Source: a virus
Virus record (IMG/VR): IMGVR_UViG_3300031999_001882
Span: 80,308 to 144,307 of that record
Strand: one strand, 5' to 3'
DNA: 64,000 bases
Positions 1-9,576 of the stretch are shown one piece after another. Position 1 is the stretch's first letter. Each line of letters starts with the position of its first letter. The notes under the pieces are model-generated. The model was not told the origin of the DNA. It saw only the letters and a list, made by a program, of their open reading frames with translations, and ran no database searches. A program made the translations under genes and the position numbers.

Positions 1-436
1 CGAAATAATACTGGCTCTGCAAATTTGACGGGTACAAACTGCTCTGCGACTTGAGCGCCGTGATATTGACCGTTGGCGCAGGAGCCGTGAACGTCATATT
101 GATGTCTCCAAACGGCGATACCCCAAAGGCGCTCGTATTCTCATAGGTCTGCGGCGTTGATGGGGCGCTCTCTCCCATGATGTTCACCGATGTCACCGAA
201 TAATACGGATCGGTGTCTATGATGATCGGCACGCTGGTGTCCACGAAGCCCGTAGACTGAATCAAAGACGTATTGACCCGGACAAAATCGCCGTAAGGCG
301 TGAAGTTCCGGTACACATTGAATCCGCTCACCCCGTTCAGGTTATCCCAAAGGAGCTGGACCTCGGTTTCGGGGATGTTTACCCCCGTCACCAGCAGGTT
401 GCGGACCATGATGTTGCCCGGCGGAACACACGCCAT
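1..436 (-). CDS. Fibronectin type III-like virion/tail protein (partial)
   Basis: Open on the minus strand from an ATG at 436 to the window edge, so only the first 145 residues are visible. The start follows directly after the TAG of the peptidase gene. Residues about 20-90 read as an Fn3-like beta-sandwich: a tryptophan in LLWDNLNG, a core strand GFNVYRN, then DTSVP and YYSVTSVN before GESAPSTP. Fn3 domains are common on phage tail and fibre proteins, where they bind surface carbohydrate. The position, last in a run of fibre genes, fits a tail or baseplate role. The C-terminus and real length are unknown. Confidence 0.7.
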   Translation of the reverse strand, partial: MACVPPGNIMVRNLLVTGVNIPETEVQLLWDNLNGVSGFNVYRNFTPYGDFVRVNTSLIQSTGFVDTSVPIIIDTDPYYSVTSVNIMGESAPSTPQTYENTSAFGVSPFGDINMTFTAPAPTVNITALKSQSSLYPSNLQSQYYF

Positions 437-916
437 CTATATACCTACCTTAACCAATTTTTCGCTCGATGCCAATTCATTCGGACTCGCCAGAGTTTCC
501 GTCGATGGAGACAAGGGAAACCCAGCCTCTTTGAACGCCGCATCCACCCATGTCGAGCACACCTTATACGACTGCGCGATCTTGAGATAGCCCAAGAGCA
601 TATTCAGGAAGCTGTAATGGTCGTTGATGTTCATGTAGCACCAATAAAGCGCCCTGATTTTGAACTTGTCATCGCACGCTGGCCGGAACACTTGATATGC
701 CCTTGTGTCATCCACCAGCATCCGAAATCGCGGGCGCGGCCAGACCATTTCTACCACCAGATCAGGCTCCGTCGAGATCATGGCGGCGTGCGTGTAAATC
801 GGCGATTTCACCGATCCCAGCTCGCCGAACAGCTTTTGAAGCACCGCGAAAAAGTGGTGCTTCCATAACCCGTCATCCGGGTAAAGCAGGATGTCGCCCG
901 GTTTCAGCTCCATCAT
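437..916 (-). CDS. Permuted NlpC/P60 (YiiX-like) papain-fold hydrolase
   Basis: 159 residues. The start PGDILLY, then YTHAAMI with a histidine in a beta strand, and later KVCSTWVDAAFKEAGF followed by SPNELA match the circularly permuted NlpC/P60 layout. In this layout the catalytic His precedes the Cys, as in YiiX/YebB relatives. Members cleave peptidoglycan amide bonds or act on acyl or amide substrates. In a tail operon a virion-associated or late lytic peptidase is the simplest reading. The start overlaps the upstream stop (ATGA). No signal peptide is present, so export would need the tail or a holin. Fold confidence is good; substrate is unknown. Confidence 0.75.
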   Translation of the reverse strand: MMELKPGDILLYPDDGLWKHHFFAVLQKLFGELGSVKSPIYTHAAMISTEPDLVVEMVWPRPRFRMLVDDTRAYQVFRPACDDKFKIRALYWCYMNINDHYSFLNMLLGYLKIAQSYKVCSTWVDAAFKEAGFPLSPSTETLASPNELASSEKLVKVGI

Positions 917-1542
917 TGAAAGAACTCCACCATGACGTTATGCGTTCGCACAGCCGTCTCGCTGACTCCATCCGGGCAAGAGATCGACAACCTGAGCTTG
1001 TAATAGTTCGGGAATGCCATCGACTCATCGCTCAAAAACGGGATCATCATGCCGGATGAAATCGGAACAGCGTCGATCATCTTTGGCATGAGAACAGAAT
1101 CATTGGTCGCCAACAAAACATCGGCTGACAGCATATCGTCAATGTCGGCATCGTTGGTGTAGAGATGCCCGCCACGGAAATAAACTGTCGTCGGAAACTG
1201 AACATCTACAAACGTAAATGTCGCACCCGGCGGCATGGTCATCTGGTAACCCTTCCACTTGTTGTAGGTATTCAAGGGTTGAGGAGACATGGAGAAGCGC
1301 TCTGGCCTGCTCACTCCGGCCTTCACTTCCAATGGCGCGTTGGCTTTGGCTTTATAGTTCGTCTCAAAATCCGTCTGATCGGAGCCGCTATCCTTGAGAA
1401 GAACCGTATGCCACAAAAAGGTCCGAGCCTCTGGCGCATAAATCTGGTAACGGTCGCCCAGATCGCTATACTGGATCAAGAGCGCTTTGCTTGTGACAAG
1501 GCTCTTGAAATCAGCCCAAGTCGCTATATCCATCATGTTCAT
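913..1542 (-). CDS. Structural protein, paralog of the next upstream gene
   Basis: 209 residues of unknown function. Residues about 1-70 resemble the N-terminus of the protein at 1539-2561, sharing QYSDLGDRYQIYAPEA versus QYTEMPDRYDIYAPEA, FLWH, and TDFETNYK in the same order. After this shared head the two diverge. Here the rest is beta-rich (PGATFTFVDVQF, TTVYFRGG) and ends in a strand, VRTHNVMVEFFQ. The common N-terminus probably attaches different distal domains to the same virion site. It is coupled to both neighbours by four-base overlaps. A tail tip or fibre-attached protein is likely but not proven. Confidence 0.65.
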   Translation of the reverse strand: MNMMDIATWADFKSLVTSKALLIQYSDLGDRYQIYAPEARTFLWHTVLLKDSGSDQTDFETNYKAKANAPLEVKAGVSRPERFSMSPQPLNTYNKWKGYQMTMPPGATFTFVDVQFPTTVYFRGGHLYTNDADIDDMLSADVLLATNDSVLMPKMIDAVPISSGMMIPFLSDESMAFPNYYKLRLSISCPDGVSETAVRTHNVMVEFFQ

Positions 1543-2561
1543 AGCGTCACCTCCCGCCCATTCATTCCGGCTTCAAAATCACCAGCCGACGCTTGTTTGT
1601 TGGTGACGCTTACGACGATACGATGCCCTGCCGGAACAGAAACAGGAACCGGAAATATGTGATTGTATGGCGAGTTTGCGGCGCTGAAAAAATGGTCAAT
1701 TTCAGAACTGTCGCCAAGAGTTAGAGTTCGTAGCGCGTCAAAATGAAATTCTCGGTTAGCCGTTTTAGACACAAAAATGTCAATCTTGGAAACCGCCGTT
1801 TTGTCGAATGTCGTGATCTCGGAAAGATCAAAATGAAAATCTGTCCAAGCCAACCCCAAAGCTTGTTGAGAAAACGCATAAGTAGTCGCCGCTTGCGTGA
1901 CGCGAATCCAAATTTTTGGTCCGTTAGTGAGAGAGCTTGCCTTGGCCCACAAAACAATCTCTGCTTCCGATGCCCAATTCTGCGTCGGGCTGACTGTCTT
2001 AGTAAGAATGGCTGTTGCTCCACTCCCTCCGGTAGCGTTGATCTTGAGAGAGCCTGTGCCTTCTTTCTTGTCAACCGTGTCAACAGTCAGAGTTCCCGGC
2101 CCGGAGGAAATAGCCCATCCCGTCGCCGAGTCCATTGAATCCCGCATTGTCTCAGTTTGAGTCCCGAAAAGCTCAATCAGCTCGTAATATCCGCTATTGG
2201 TCCCAGACGCATCCCAAGCTGAAATCTCCCATCGCTTTCCGGCTGGAACTTCGAGATCAATCACTCTGGCTGTTTTGTTGGCCGCGATATTCACCAAGGC
2301 AATCGGAATGTTGTCGCCCAAATCCTTAAAATTCTGGACCCTCGGAATCAGGGCTGAGTTGGCCGTTGGTTTATAGTTCGTCTCAAAATCGGTTACATCA
2401 GGCCCGGCATCTCTGAGCAAAGTAATGTGCCACAAAAACGTCGCCGCTTCTGGGGCATAGATGTCATACCGATCCGGCATCTCTGTATATTGAACGGTCA
2501 AGACCTTAGAGTTGATGAGATTTGTCAACCCACCCCACGTCGATAATTCCATGTTTTGCAT
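1539..2561 (-). CDS. Structural protein with carbohydrate-binding-like domain
   Basis: About 340 residues. I place the start at the ATG at 2561 because AAGGGA lies about 8 bases upstream; a TTG at 2567 is possible. The N-terminal 70 residues are paralogous to the neighbouring 209-residue protein. The middle (about residues 140-280) alternates strands in a jelly-roll manner (SGPGTLTVDTVDKKEGTGS, IVLWAKASSL, KIWIRVTQ, WTDFHFDLSEI, SKIDIFVSKT). This resembles carbohydrate-binding modules of phage adhesins. The C-terminus (HIFPVPVSVPAGHRIVVSVT) looks like a small receptor-type beta domain. An adhesin or tail-surface protein is inferred. Confidence 0.65.
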   Translation of the reverse strand: MQNMELSTWGGLTNLINSKVLTVQYTEMPDRYDIYAPEAATFLWHITLLRDAGPDVTDFETNYKPTANSALIPRVQNFKDLGDNIPIALVNIAANKTARVIDLEVPAGKRWEISAWDASGTNSGYYELIELFGTQTETMRDSMDSATGWAISSGPGTLTVDTVDKKEGTGSLKINATGGSGATAILTKTVSPTQNWASEAEIVLWAKASSLTNGPKIWIRVTQAATTYAFSQQALGLAWTDFHFDLSEITTFDKTAVSKIDIFVSKTANREFHFDALRTLTLGDSSEIDHFFSAANSPYNHIFPVPVSVPAGHRIVVSVTNKQASAGDFEAGMNGREVTL

Positions 2562-2573
2562 AGTCAATATCCC

Positions 2574-5138
2574 TTACGGAGTAGTCTCAGCATATTCAAT
2601 GCTCGTCGCCAAGATTCTATTGTTGGCATCGCCGACTCCGGTAATCAACAAATTAGTGTTGGGGGCCAACACGATCCCATAACCTACATCAACAAGCATG
2701 GAATTAGCGTCTTTTCCGGTTGATAAAGTTTTGATTTTAGTTCCAAACGCAGTAGTCGTCGGAAGCGTGTAAAACTTCATTACGCTGGTTGCTGGCGATG
2801 TTTTGATATACCCAGAGACAGGCGCGACAGACGTTCCGTTGGCGGTGATCGTCGGACTGATATAAAAACGTGGCTCAATGCTCCCGCCCTTAGTCACACA
2901 ATCCATATAGATTCTGCGAATCCACATCGTTCCTCCCGATGCGTTTGGATTATTGATGAGCATGAGAGAGGTTTCGGCGGTGGTAGCGGAGTTCTGCTCC
3001 AAGGCCACATGAAAAAATTGTCCTGTAAAAGTGAACTCTGCCTCCGCAGGAATAGACGCGACATACATGGCATTTTCGCCAACCACATTGCTATCGACGG
3101 AAACATTATGAAATGTCAGGCCATCCAAACCGCCAATTTGCAGGGCGCGGGTTGGTATGGTTATCGTCGAACCATCCTGCCCGGTATAGGAACTGAGCTG
3201 GGCGATCTCTTGGGCTACGGCGGTATTCAGATTCGATAGCTGAGTGACTTCCTGCGATCCGTAAAGCTCAATGGTTGTGAGCTGGGTGATTTCAGTCGAA
3301 AGTTGGGAGTTTACCGTCGTAAGTTGCGTCACCTCAAGAGCAACGGCGGCGTTTAAGTTCGATAACTGAGTTACCGCCTGCGATCCATAAAGCTCGATGG
3401 TCGTCATCTGCGTCGTCTGAGCAGAGAGCTGAGCATTGACCGTCGTAAGTTGAGTGACTTCCAGAGCCACGGCAGAGTTCAGGTTTGAAAGCTGAGTAAT
3501 TTCCTGCGAAAGCTGGGACAAATTATTGTTGATGAGCGTCGTCAGCTCTGCCGCTAATTGCGCCGCCGTCGTGTTCAAATTAGTGAGCTGGGTTATCTGT
3601 TGGCTTTCATAAAGCTCAATCGTGGTCATCTGCGTGGTTTGCGCCGAAAGATTGGCGTTGACCGTCGTAAGCTGTGTTACTTCCAAAGCGACCGCCGCAT
3701 TGAGATTCGATAGCTGAGTGACTTCTTGCGCCAATACCGTAATTTGCGCGGTCTGGTTTGCGGCGGTTGATACGGCTGAGTTCAGCGAAGAAAGCTGGGC
3801 CGCTTCCTGCGCCAGAGTCACATTCACGGTGGAGAGTTGAGTCACTTCCAGAGCTACAGCCAGATTCAAATTACTGAGCTGGATAACTTCTTGAACGGAT
3901 AAATAGGTATCCGCATCCGTGGAAGTATTGGTAATGATCTGGCTGAGTTGACCGACCTCCTGCGATCCATAAAGTTCCAGCGTCGAGAGTTGAGTAATTT
4001 CCTGAGAATGATATGGACGGTAATCTACTCCGGTGATGGCTGTGTTTGTGATGATGCTCGATAACTGAGCGACCTCTTGAGTTAAAAGAGCGACCGTTGA
4101 TGTCGAAACGGTGCGGACCTCTCCGCCCGTGAACGTAAATTGGCTGAGTTGTGTAATTTCCTGAGCCAAGGACACCAAAACGTCCGTCAACTCAGTCACT
4201 TGCTGGGAAGCCAGCGTAATCTGGGCATTTTGTCCAGCAGATGTCGCTCCGGTCGATGAAGTCACATTCAAATTTCCGCCAGAGAATGTGAACTGACTCA
4301 GTTGCGTGACTTCTTGCACCTCATAAAGCTGTAGCGTCGAAAGCTGAGTAATTTCCGCGCTCAACTGATTGCTGACGATGGTGAGCTGATTCACCGTCTG
4401 GTTGATGACCACTCCTGACAAGGTGTTGGTAATGATTTGGCTAAGCTGGGCAACTTCTTGGCCTAAAATTACCGTCTGCGCGTCCTGCTTGACCTGCACA
4501 TTGGTGAGCTGGCTCACTTCTTGCCCCAAAAGCAGAAACACATTGGTGAACCCGGTCGCGGCTGAGATCATTATGTTTGTCATCCCGGTCGCGTTCGAGG
4601 CAAGCAAGTCTCTGGTCAAATCTTCGAGCTGGTCCGTGTTGACGTTCACATCGCCAATGGTGATCGACAGCCCTTGAAGCTCAGCGATGATCGCCGAGAG
4701 CTGACCGACTTCAAAACTGACATTGGGCGACACCAGATCGGTGTTGATGATGACGGTCGAAAGCTGATCCACCATCTGAGTCAATGCCGGGGAGGTGACC
4801 ACGGCAGTATTGGTCAGCGAAGCAATGAAATAGGTAATCCGAACATTGTTGGCCGGAGACGACGGGATAGCCTGTGTCGTCGTAATCACATACCCAGCGA
4901 CCGTAAAGGCTGAAAAAGTGGTCCAATTTGTTCCATCTGCCGTAATTTCGACAAAAACATTGGATGAGACAGGCAGATGAGCCAGCGTAAATTGCTGACC
5001 GATAGCGTTGTTACCCGTGAACTTCTCCTGAACGGAAAAGAACGCTCCAATAACTTGAAGCGAATCTTCGCGGACGCGAGCCGCCTGTTTCGTTAAAGGA
5101 TCGCGGATGAAAAGGTCTGACGATTGACCGCTAAACAT
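2574..5138 (-). CDS. Long coiled-coil tail fibre with 14-residue QEVTQLS repeats
   Basis: 854 residues. Residues 1-120 are a globular head with beta strands (FVEITADGTNW). Then about 500 residues carry the motif [EQ]-V-T-Q-L-[ST] repeatedly. In the last third the motifs fall exactly 14 residues apart in blocks of three (EVTQLSNLN, EVTQLTTVN, TTQMTTIELYGSQ), giving a 42-residue super-repeat. Regular leucine/valine positions with polar Q/T/N layers suggest a parallel, probably trimeric, fibrous coiled coil. The C-terminal 180 residues are non-repetitive and strand-rich, fitting a receptor-binding or decoration tip. It shares the SITIGDVNVNTDQLE block with its upstream neighbour, and its start overlaps that gene's stop by one base. 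Confidence 0.8.
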   Translation of the reverse strand: MFSGQSSDLFIRDPLTKQAARVREDSLQVIGAFFSVQEKFTGNNAIGQQFTLAHLPVSSNVFVEITADGTNWTTFSAFTVAGYVITTTQAIPSSPANNVRITYFIASLTNTAVVTSPALTQMVDQLSTVIINTDLVSPNVSFEVGQLSAIIAELQGLSITIGDVNVNTDQLEDLTRDLLASNATGMTNIMISAATGFTNVFLLLGQEVSQLTNVQVKQDAQTVILGQEVAQLSQIITNTLSGVVINQTVNQLTIVSNQLSAEITQLSTLQLYEVQEVTQLSQFTFSGGNLNVTSSTGATSAGQNAQITLASQQVTELTDVLVSLAQEITQLSQFTFTGGEVRTVSTSTVALLTQEVAQLSSIITNTAITGVDYRPYHSQEITQLSTLELYGSQEVGQLSQIITNTSTDADTYLSVQEVIQLSNLNLAVALEVTQLSTVNVTLAQEAAQLSSLNSAVSTAANQTAQITVLAQEVTQLSNLNAAVALEVTQLTTVNANLSAQTTQMTTIELYESQQITQLTNLNTTAAQLAAELTTLINNNLSQLSQEITQLSNLNSAVALEVTQLTTVNAQLSAQTTQMTTIELYGSQAVTQLSNLNAAVALEVTQLTTVNSQLSTEITQLTTIELYGSQEVTQLSNLNTAVAQEIAQLSSYTGQDGSTITIPTRALQIGGLDGLTFHNVSVDSNVVGENAMYVASIPAEAEFTFTGQFFHVALEQNSATTAETSLMLINNPNASGGTMWIRRIYMDCVTKGGSIEPRFYISPTITANGTSVAPVSGYIKTSPATSVMKFYTLPTTTAFGTKIKTLSTGKDANSMLVDVGYGIVLAPNTNLLITGVGDANNRILATSIEYAETTP

Positions 5139-6580
5139 TAAAATCCCCCATTGGCGTAAATTTGGAGATTGGCCGCAACGCCATTGGTCGAAACGTATAT
5201 CCGATGAGCGTTCTGATTGCTAAACCCAAACGTCCCATTGGTAAGGCTCATCACCGAATTTGCGACAGACTCAAATCTCACGTTTATGTTTGCATCGGAT
5301 GTCAGATAAACGTCCTCCATCCGAAGCCCGCCAAAATCATAGAGCACGTCAGAAAGTCCGGTCGCCTGCGTACCCTCAAAAACATAGTATTGGCCGTGCG
5401 GCGGAGTCTGCGTAATCGACAACCCTTCCACCGCCGTCAGCACGCTGAGTTGGGTGACCTCTTGATTGAGCGTAGCCGAATTGATATTGACGCACAACCC
5501 TGCAATTTCTTGGAGGATACTGAGCTGGGTCACCTCTTGAGCCAATGAGCCGGAATTGATATTGACGCACAGCCCGGCCAGCTCTTGAAAGATGCTGAGC
5601 TGGGTTTCTTCTGTCGCCAGCCGCGCCTGCAAATCGGAGAGCTGAGCTACTTCCTGAGCCATCAAAAACTCGGTGTCTGTGAATCCGCCCGCAATGGTGG
5701 CCGTCTGAATCCGGGTCAATTCCTCAAGCTGATCCGTGTTGACATCCACCTTGCCGATTGAGACGGATAGATTAGACAGCTCGTAAAGAACGCTGAGCTG
5801 GGTCACTTCCTGCGCCAGCGCATTCGAGTTGATGTTGACGCACAGCCCTTGAAGTTCTTGCAGGATGCTGAGCTGAGTAATCTCGGTGGCCGCCCGGAGT
5901 TGCAGGTCGGACAGTTGCGTGATTTGCTGGCTGATTAAGGATTCCAGCGTCGAAAGCTGGACCACTTCTTGAGCCACCAGCGTCACGATATTGGTCATGC
6001 CCTCCAACAGCTCAATCTTGAGATCGGTCAGCCCATCCTGAATGGAGATGGTCGAGGACTGGATCGCGGCAAGCATCAGCGTCATGCCATCGGCCATCGT
6101 CGCCGTGTTCAGGCGCATCAGCAATTCCAGCTCATCGGTGTTCACGTTGATGTCGCCAATCGTGATCGACAGGCCGTTCAGGGCATTGATGATGTTGGTC
6201 ATGCCCTCGCTGTTGGAGATGATGAGATTCTGGATCAGGCCAATCTCGGTGAGCTGGCTGGCTTCGCTCGCCAAGGTCGGGCTGGTGATGCTCATGCTCC
6301 ATGTGCCGTCCGGGTTCGGCGTAGCTTGGATGTCGTGCTTGGCCCCGCCATAATCCACACCCTGCACAACTACCTTCCCAATGGTGATGGGCGGAACAGA
6401 AATTTCAGTATTGGCCGCAAGCGCATACTGGTTCGTTGTTCCATCGACGAGCGACACCGAAATAGGAACAATAACGCCATCATCGCGCTGTCCGGCAAGT
6501 ACGGCAACCCATTCTGAATCAGCACTTCGCGGGAAGTGCTTTTTATTCAGATTAGGATTCCATGTGGGAAATATCTCCAT
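5138..6580 (-). CDS. Coiled-coil fibre protein, paralog of the 854-residue fibre
   Basis: 480 residues. The N-terminus is globular (WVAVLAGQRDDGVIVPISV; beta strands to about residue 95). The rod contains EGMTNI and LSITIGDINVNTDELE segments also found in the next gene, followed by repeated AQEVTQLS cassettes separated by LCVNINS. The C-terminal 80 residues are a small beta domain (YYVFEGTQATGLSDVLYDFG). It is probably a second fibre or a partner forming a hetero-fibre with the 854-residue protein. No chaperone gene is evident nearby. Function is inferred from repeats and position. Confidence 0.75.
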   Translation of the reverse strand: MEIFPTWNPNLNKKHFPRSADSEWVAVLAGQRDDGVIVPISVSLVDGTTNQYALAANTEISVPPITIGKVVVQGVDYGGAKHDIQATPNPDGTWSMSITSPTLASEASQLTEIGLIQNLIISNSEGMTNIINALNGLSITIGDINVNTDELELLMRLNTATMADGMTLMLAAIQSSTISIQDGLTDLKIELLEGMTNIVTLVAQEVVQLSTLESLISQQITQLSDLQLRAATEITQLSILQELQGLCVNINSNALAQEVTQLSVLYELSNLSVSIGKVDVNTDQLEELTRIQTATIAGGFTDTEFLMAQEVAQLSDLQARLATEETQLSIFQELAGLCVNINSGSLAQEVTQLSILQEIAGLCVNINSATLNQEVTQLSVLTAVEGLSITQTPPHGQYYVFEGTQATGLSDVLYDFGGLRMEDVYLTSDANINVRFESVANSVMSLTNGTFGFSNQNAHRIYVSTNGVAANLQIYANGGF

Positions 6581-9037
6581 TTACGCCAGAACCCCCACTA
6601 CCTGTTTATTTTTTTCCGCATCCTTGAGCCTCTGAAACATCGTCTCAATCGCCCGGAGATTGTCGTCGATCTTCTTGACGTGATCCGGGTGACTGTTCGG
6701 ACTGATATTGGCCTTGGCCTTTTCAAAAGCGTCCTTGGCTCCCTGATATTCCTTCTTGTTGAACAGGATCACGCCGATGTCATTCCACGCGCCCCAGAGC
6801 TTCGGGTCCAGCTCAGTCGTCTTGTTGTAAAGCTCCAAAGCCTCCTCATACTTCTTGTTGTGGTAGAGGTGGATCGCCCGGACAAAGAACGGGCGCGGGT
6901 CTTTGGGTGTCAGCTCACATTGTTTCTCAGCCAGCTTGTAATACCAGTCGTGCTTTTCCGCCAGCGCGTGCTTTTCCTTGAGATACCCGAAGTGGTAGAG
7001 CGGCACAGGAGTTCGCACGATATTGACTTTGCGAGTCTTGCCCAGCTCAACCAAACTGTCGTCGATGTCCTCATGGATGAGCCGGGTATAGAACACGCGC
7101 TCATCGTTGATGAACATTCGCAGGGTTTCCGACAACACCCACTTGGCATCCCAGCCCTTCTCATAGGGGTTTTCCTGATAGTTGCGTATGGGAAACAAGT
7201 ACGCATCCACAGCTTCGACCTGCGCCAGCTTCCAGACGTTCATAAGCTGATCGCGGGGAACCATCTCGTCAGCATCCAATCTGAGAATCCACGGCTTTGT
7301 GCAGGCTCGAATGGCCTTATTGCGCGGCTCCGCAAACCCTTGGGTCGGGATGTCCCAAGGAAATTCCACCACCTTGGCTCCCAAGCTCTTGGCGATTTCC
7401 ACGGTCTTGTCCGTGCTTCCGGTGTCGCAGACCACGACTTCATCCACGATAGGGAACGCCGATTTGATGGCGCGGGCGATATTGGCTTCCTCGTTCTTCG
7501 CCATGATGCAGAGCGAGACTTGGTTATACCGGGGAAGCTTGGCTCGCCATTCCGAGAACTTTTTGACTTCTTCATCGAACTTCTTGTCAGCTTCCAGCGC
7601 GGCCTTGGTCTTTTGCTCCGGCGTTAAACTCTCCTCTTTCTCCACATGATCCGGGGTAAAAAAGGTATCCGCCCAGAGCTTGTAGCCCGCGCAGGTCGCC
7701 CGCACGCAGAAATCCCGGTCCTCGCCGCGCATATCGCGGGGAAGATTCGGAACCCGTGCATAGCTCACACCCTTTTTGACGATCTCCTTAGAGATATAGG
7801 TGCACGCGCCAAGTCCGCCCACCGGGTACATACCGGGCCGCCGGAGCATGGTCAGGAACTCCGCGCTGATCTCGTAGCCGCCCCTAATCCAGACGTTCGG
7901 AAGCGGCTGAGCCGTGGTATGGCCCCAGAGCGCCCAGAACACCTCAGAGACAATCGGACGCTCCAAACCGACCATATGCTTCAAAATGCGGGGGTGGCGG
8001 ATGATGATGTCCGAGTCCACCATGAATACGCCTTCGGCATCGAACTGCTGAAACATGGACCCTAGCACCCGATTCCGCATGAAGGCCATATTCGCAAGCT
8101 TCTGGTCCTCCCAATGGTGCTCTTTGTTATCCATATTGCCGAAACTCAGCGTCTCAATTTCGATCCGCTTATAAGCCTTGTCATTGCGGGCCGACCATTC
8201 CTTGATCTTATCGAGCGTCGCATCGGTTGAATCGTTGACGATAAAATAGAAGGAAAGCTTCTCCTTGGGATAATCCAAGCTGTCCATTCCAGCCAGCCAG
8301 CGATCAATGACCCATGCCCGGTCACGCACCAGAGTCGCCACCACGACGTTCGGCCATTCGATCTGATCCTTAAAATCCTTCAAGGTCGCGGGCATGAAAA
8401 TCGAATGCGCGTGCTCCAAGTTGATGCCCGTCGCCCGTTGGAGGTAAAATTCATATTTGCGCTCTTTGTCGTCCTGCCGCGCCCATCCCCAATGATTCAG
8501 GAACAGGTCAGACCGCGCCGTGCCGTTATTGTTCTTGCCGACAAAGGCAGGCACACATCCGCAATGGATATTGCCCACATAACCGAAGGATTCATTCTTG
8601 AACCGAAACAAGCGCGTGATAAGCGGACTCCAATAGCCGTCTACCCGGTACTGAGTCTCGCTCCACATATCCAAAAGCCGCACGCAGTACCAGTCAAACT
8701 TGCCCGCCATGAGCGCCGGAAGCTCCTTGATGAAGGAGTCCGAGAACGTCTCGTCGGCATCCTGCGAAATGATCCAGTCGCCTTCCTTAGCGATCTTGCG
8801 CGTCATCTCCCATTGGAGGTTGCGAAGCTGGGACTCATCCACCCCGAACATCGGTTTATCGAAAGGCGACTTGTGAAATTCCACCTTGGGATACGACCGA
8901 CAAATCTCCTCGGTTTTATCGTCGCTCAGATCATCCAGCACCATGATCTTGTCGGCGAACTTCGAGGCGTTATCCAGCATCCGGGTCAGGTAGCGATCCG
9001 CTTCGTTTCTAACCATGAGTTGACAAATTACCGACAT
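6581..9037 (-). CDS. Triple glycosyltransferase-A domain protein with C-terminal TPR
   Basis: 818 residues with three successive GT-A-like units. Residues 1-205 start MSVICQLMVRNEADRYL and carry D93-A-D95. Residues 228-460 start VVVATLVRDRAWVIDRW and carry D341-S-D343. Residues 505-690 are a classical GT2 domain (SLCIMAKNEEANIARAI, DEVVVCDTGSTDKT, LRLDADE with D588/D590). Residues 712-800 contain TPR-like helices (PFFVRAIHLYHNKKYEEALE, WGAWNDIGVILFNKKEY). GT2 enzymes transfer sugars from nucleotide donors. The target could be virion proteins, phage DNA or host surface glycan. It lies directly upstream of the two fibre genes, which favours virion glycosylation. This is inferred. Confidence 0.85.
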   Translation of the reverse strand: MSVICQLMVRNEADRYLTRMLDNASKFADKIMVLDDLSDDKTEEICRSYPKVEFHKSPFDKPMFGVDESQLRNLQWEMTRKIAKEGDWIISQDADETFSDSFIKELPALMAGKFDWYCVRLLDMWSETQYRVDGYWSPLITRLFRFKNESFGYVGNIHCGCVPAFVGKNNNGTARSDLFLNHWGWARQDDKERKYEFYLQRATGINLEHAHSIFMPATLKDFKDQIEWPNVVVATLVRDRAWVIDRWLAGMDSLDYPKEKLSFYFIVNDSTDATLDKIKEWSARNDKAYKRIEIETLSFGNMDNKEHHWEDQKLANMAFMRNRVLGSMFQQFDAEGVFMVDSDIIIRHPRILKHMVGLERPIVSEVFWALWGHTTAQPLPNVWIRGGYEISAEFLTMLRRPGMYPVGGLGACTYISKEIVKKGVSYARVPNLPRDMRGEDRDFCVRATCAGYKLWADTFFTPDHVEKEESLTPEQKTKAALEADKKFDEEVKKFSEWRAKLPRYNQVSLCIMAKNEEANIARAIKSAFPIVDEVVVCDTGSTDKTVEIAKSLGAKVVEFPWDIPTQGFAEPRNKAIRACTKPWILRLDADEMVPRDQLMNVWKLAQVEAVDAYLFPIRNYQENPYEKGWDAKWVLSETLRMFINDERVFYTRLIHEDIDDSLVELGKTRKVNIVRTPVPLYHFGYLKEKHALAEKHDWYYKLAEKQCELTPKDPRPFFVRAIHLYHNKKYEEALELYNKTTELDPKLWGAWNDIGVILFNKKEYQGAKDAFEKAKANISPNSHPDHVKKIDDNLRAIETMFQRLKDAEKNKQVVGVLA

Positions 9038-9576
9038 ACAGCCTCCCTTTCAGTTTTCTGATATTCAGCTTCGGTTTTTTGATGGCACGACTTACAAAGA
9101 GTTTTTAAGTTGTTAAGGTCATTGTTGTGCGAAATCCTCCACGGAACAATATGGTGAACATCTAAAATCGGATGATGGTTGCTGGCGTTTCTTTGGCACT
9201 TATAGCCATCTCTTTCAAGGCACATTGCCTTTTGATCGTCCCAATCTTCTCCACGATAAAAACTTATTCCGCCAAGCCATCGGCCATTGCCGCTACCACT
9301 TATTTTTTTGGAATGCTCTGGTCTAAATTCTCCTCGCGCCGCAGTAGCCATCGGGCGAATGCGATCCAGCCATTGAGACGACCATTTCCTATGCGCCTTT
9401 GTATGGTTGCATGGCTTACCCGTCTTGGCGACGCTGATTTTGTCGCCCCAAGTAACGGGTCTTTGCTTCGCCAAAATACTCACCTTTTTGCGCCACGAAA
9501 GGTCATGTGAATTTATATTGTTGCGATGCCATCTCTTGAATTCCGGCGATGACTTTGGCATACATTGTGGCCTCAT
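9028..9576 (-). CDS. HNH homing endonuclease
   Basis: 182 residues. The C-terminal half is a standard HNH nuclease: C-x2-R-DGYKC, then LDVHHIVPWRISHNNDLNNL and LCKSCHQKTE, supplying the zinc-binding cysteines and the H-N-H residues. The basic N-terminal part (HSKKISGSGNGRWLGG) resembles NUMOD-type DNA-binding segments of mobile endonucleases. It sits between the methyltransferase and glycosyltransferase genes, overlapping the first by ATGA and the second by ten bases. It is therefore translated within the operon without visibly disrupting either neighbour. Confidence 0.9.
   Translation of the reverse strand: MRPQCMPKSSPEFKRWHRNNINSHDLSWRKKVSILAKQRPVTWGDKISVAKTGKPCNHTKAHRKWSSQWLDRIRPMATAARGEFRPEHSKKISGSGNGRWLGGISFYRGEDWDDQKAMCLERDGYKCQRNASNHHPILDVHHIVPWRISHNNDLNNLKTLCKSCHQKTEAEYQKTEREAVCR

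Noticed and set aside
6536-7627. Long plus-strand frame opposite the glycosyltransferase
   Set aside because: It is the antisense of a well-defined three-domain glycosyltransferase and has no ribosome site, signature or coupling; its composition follows the codons of the minus-strand gene.
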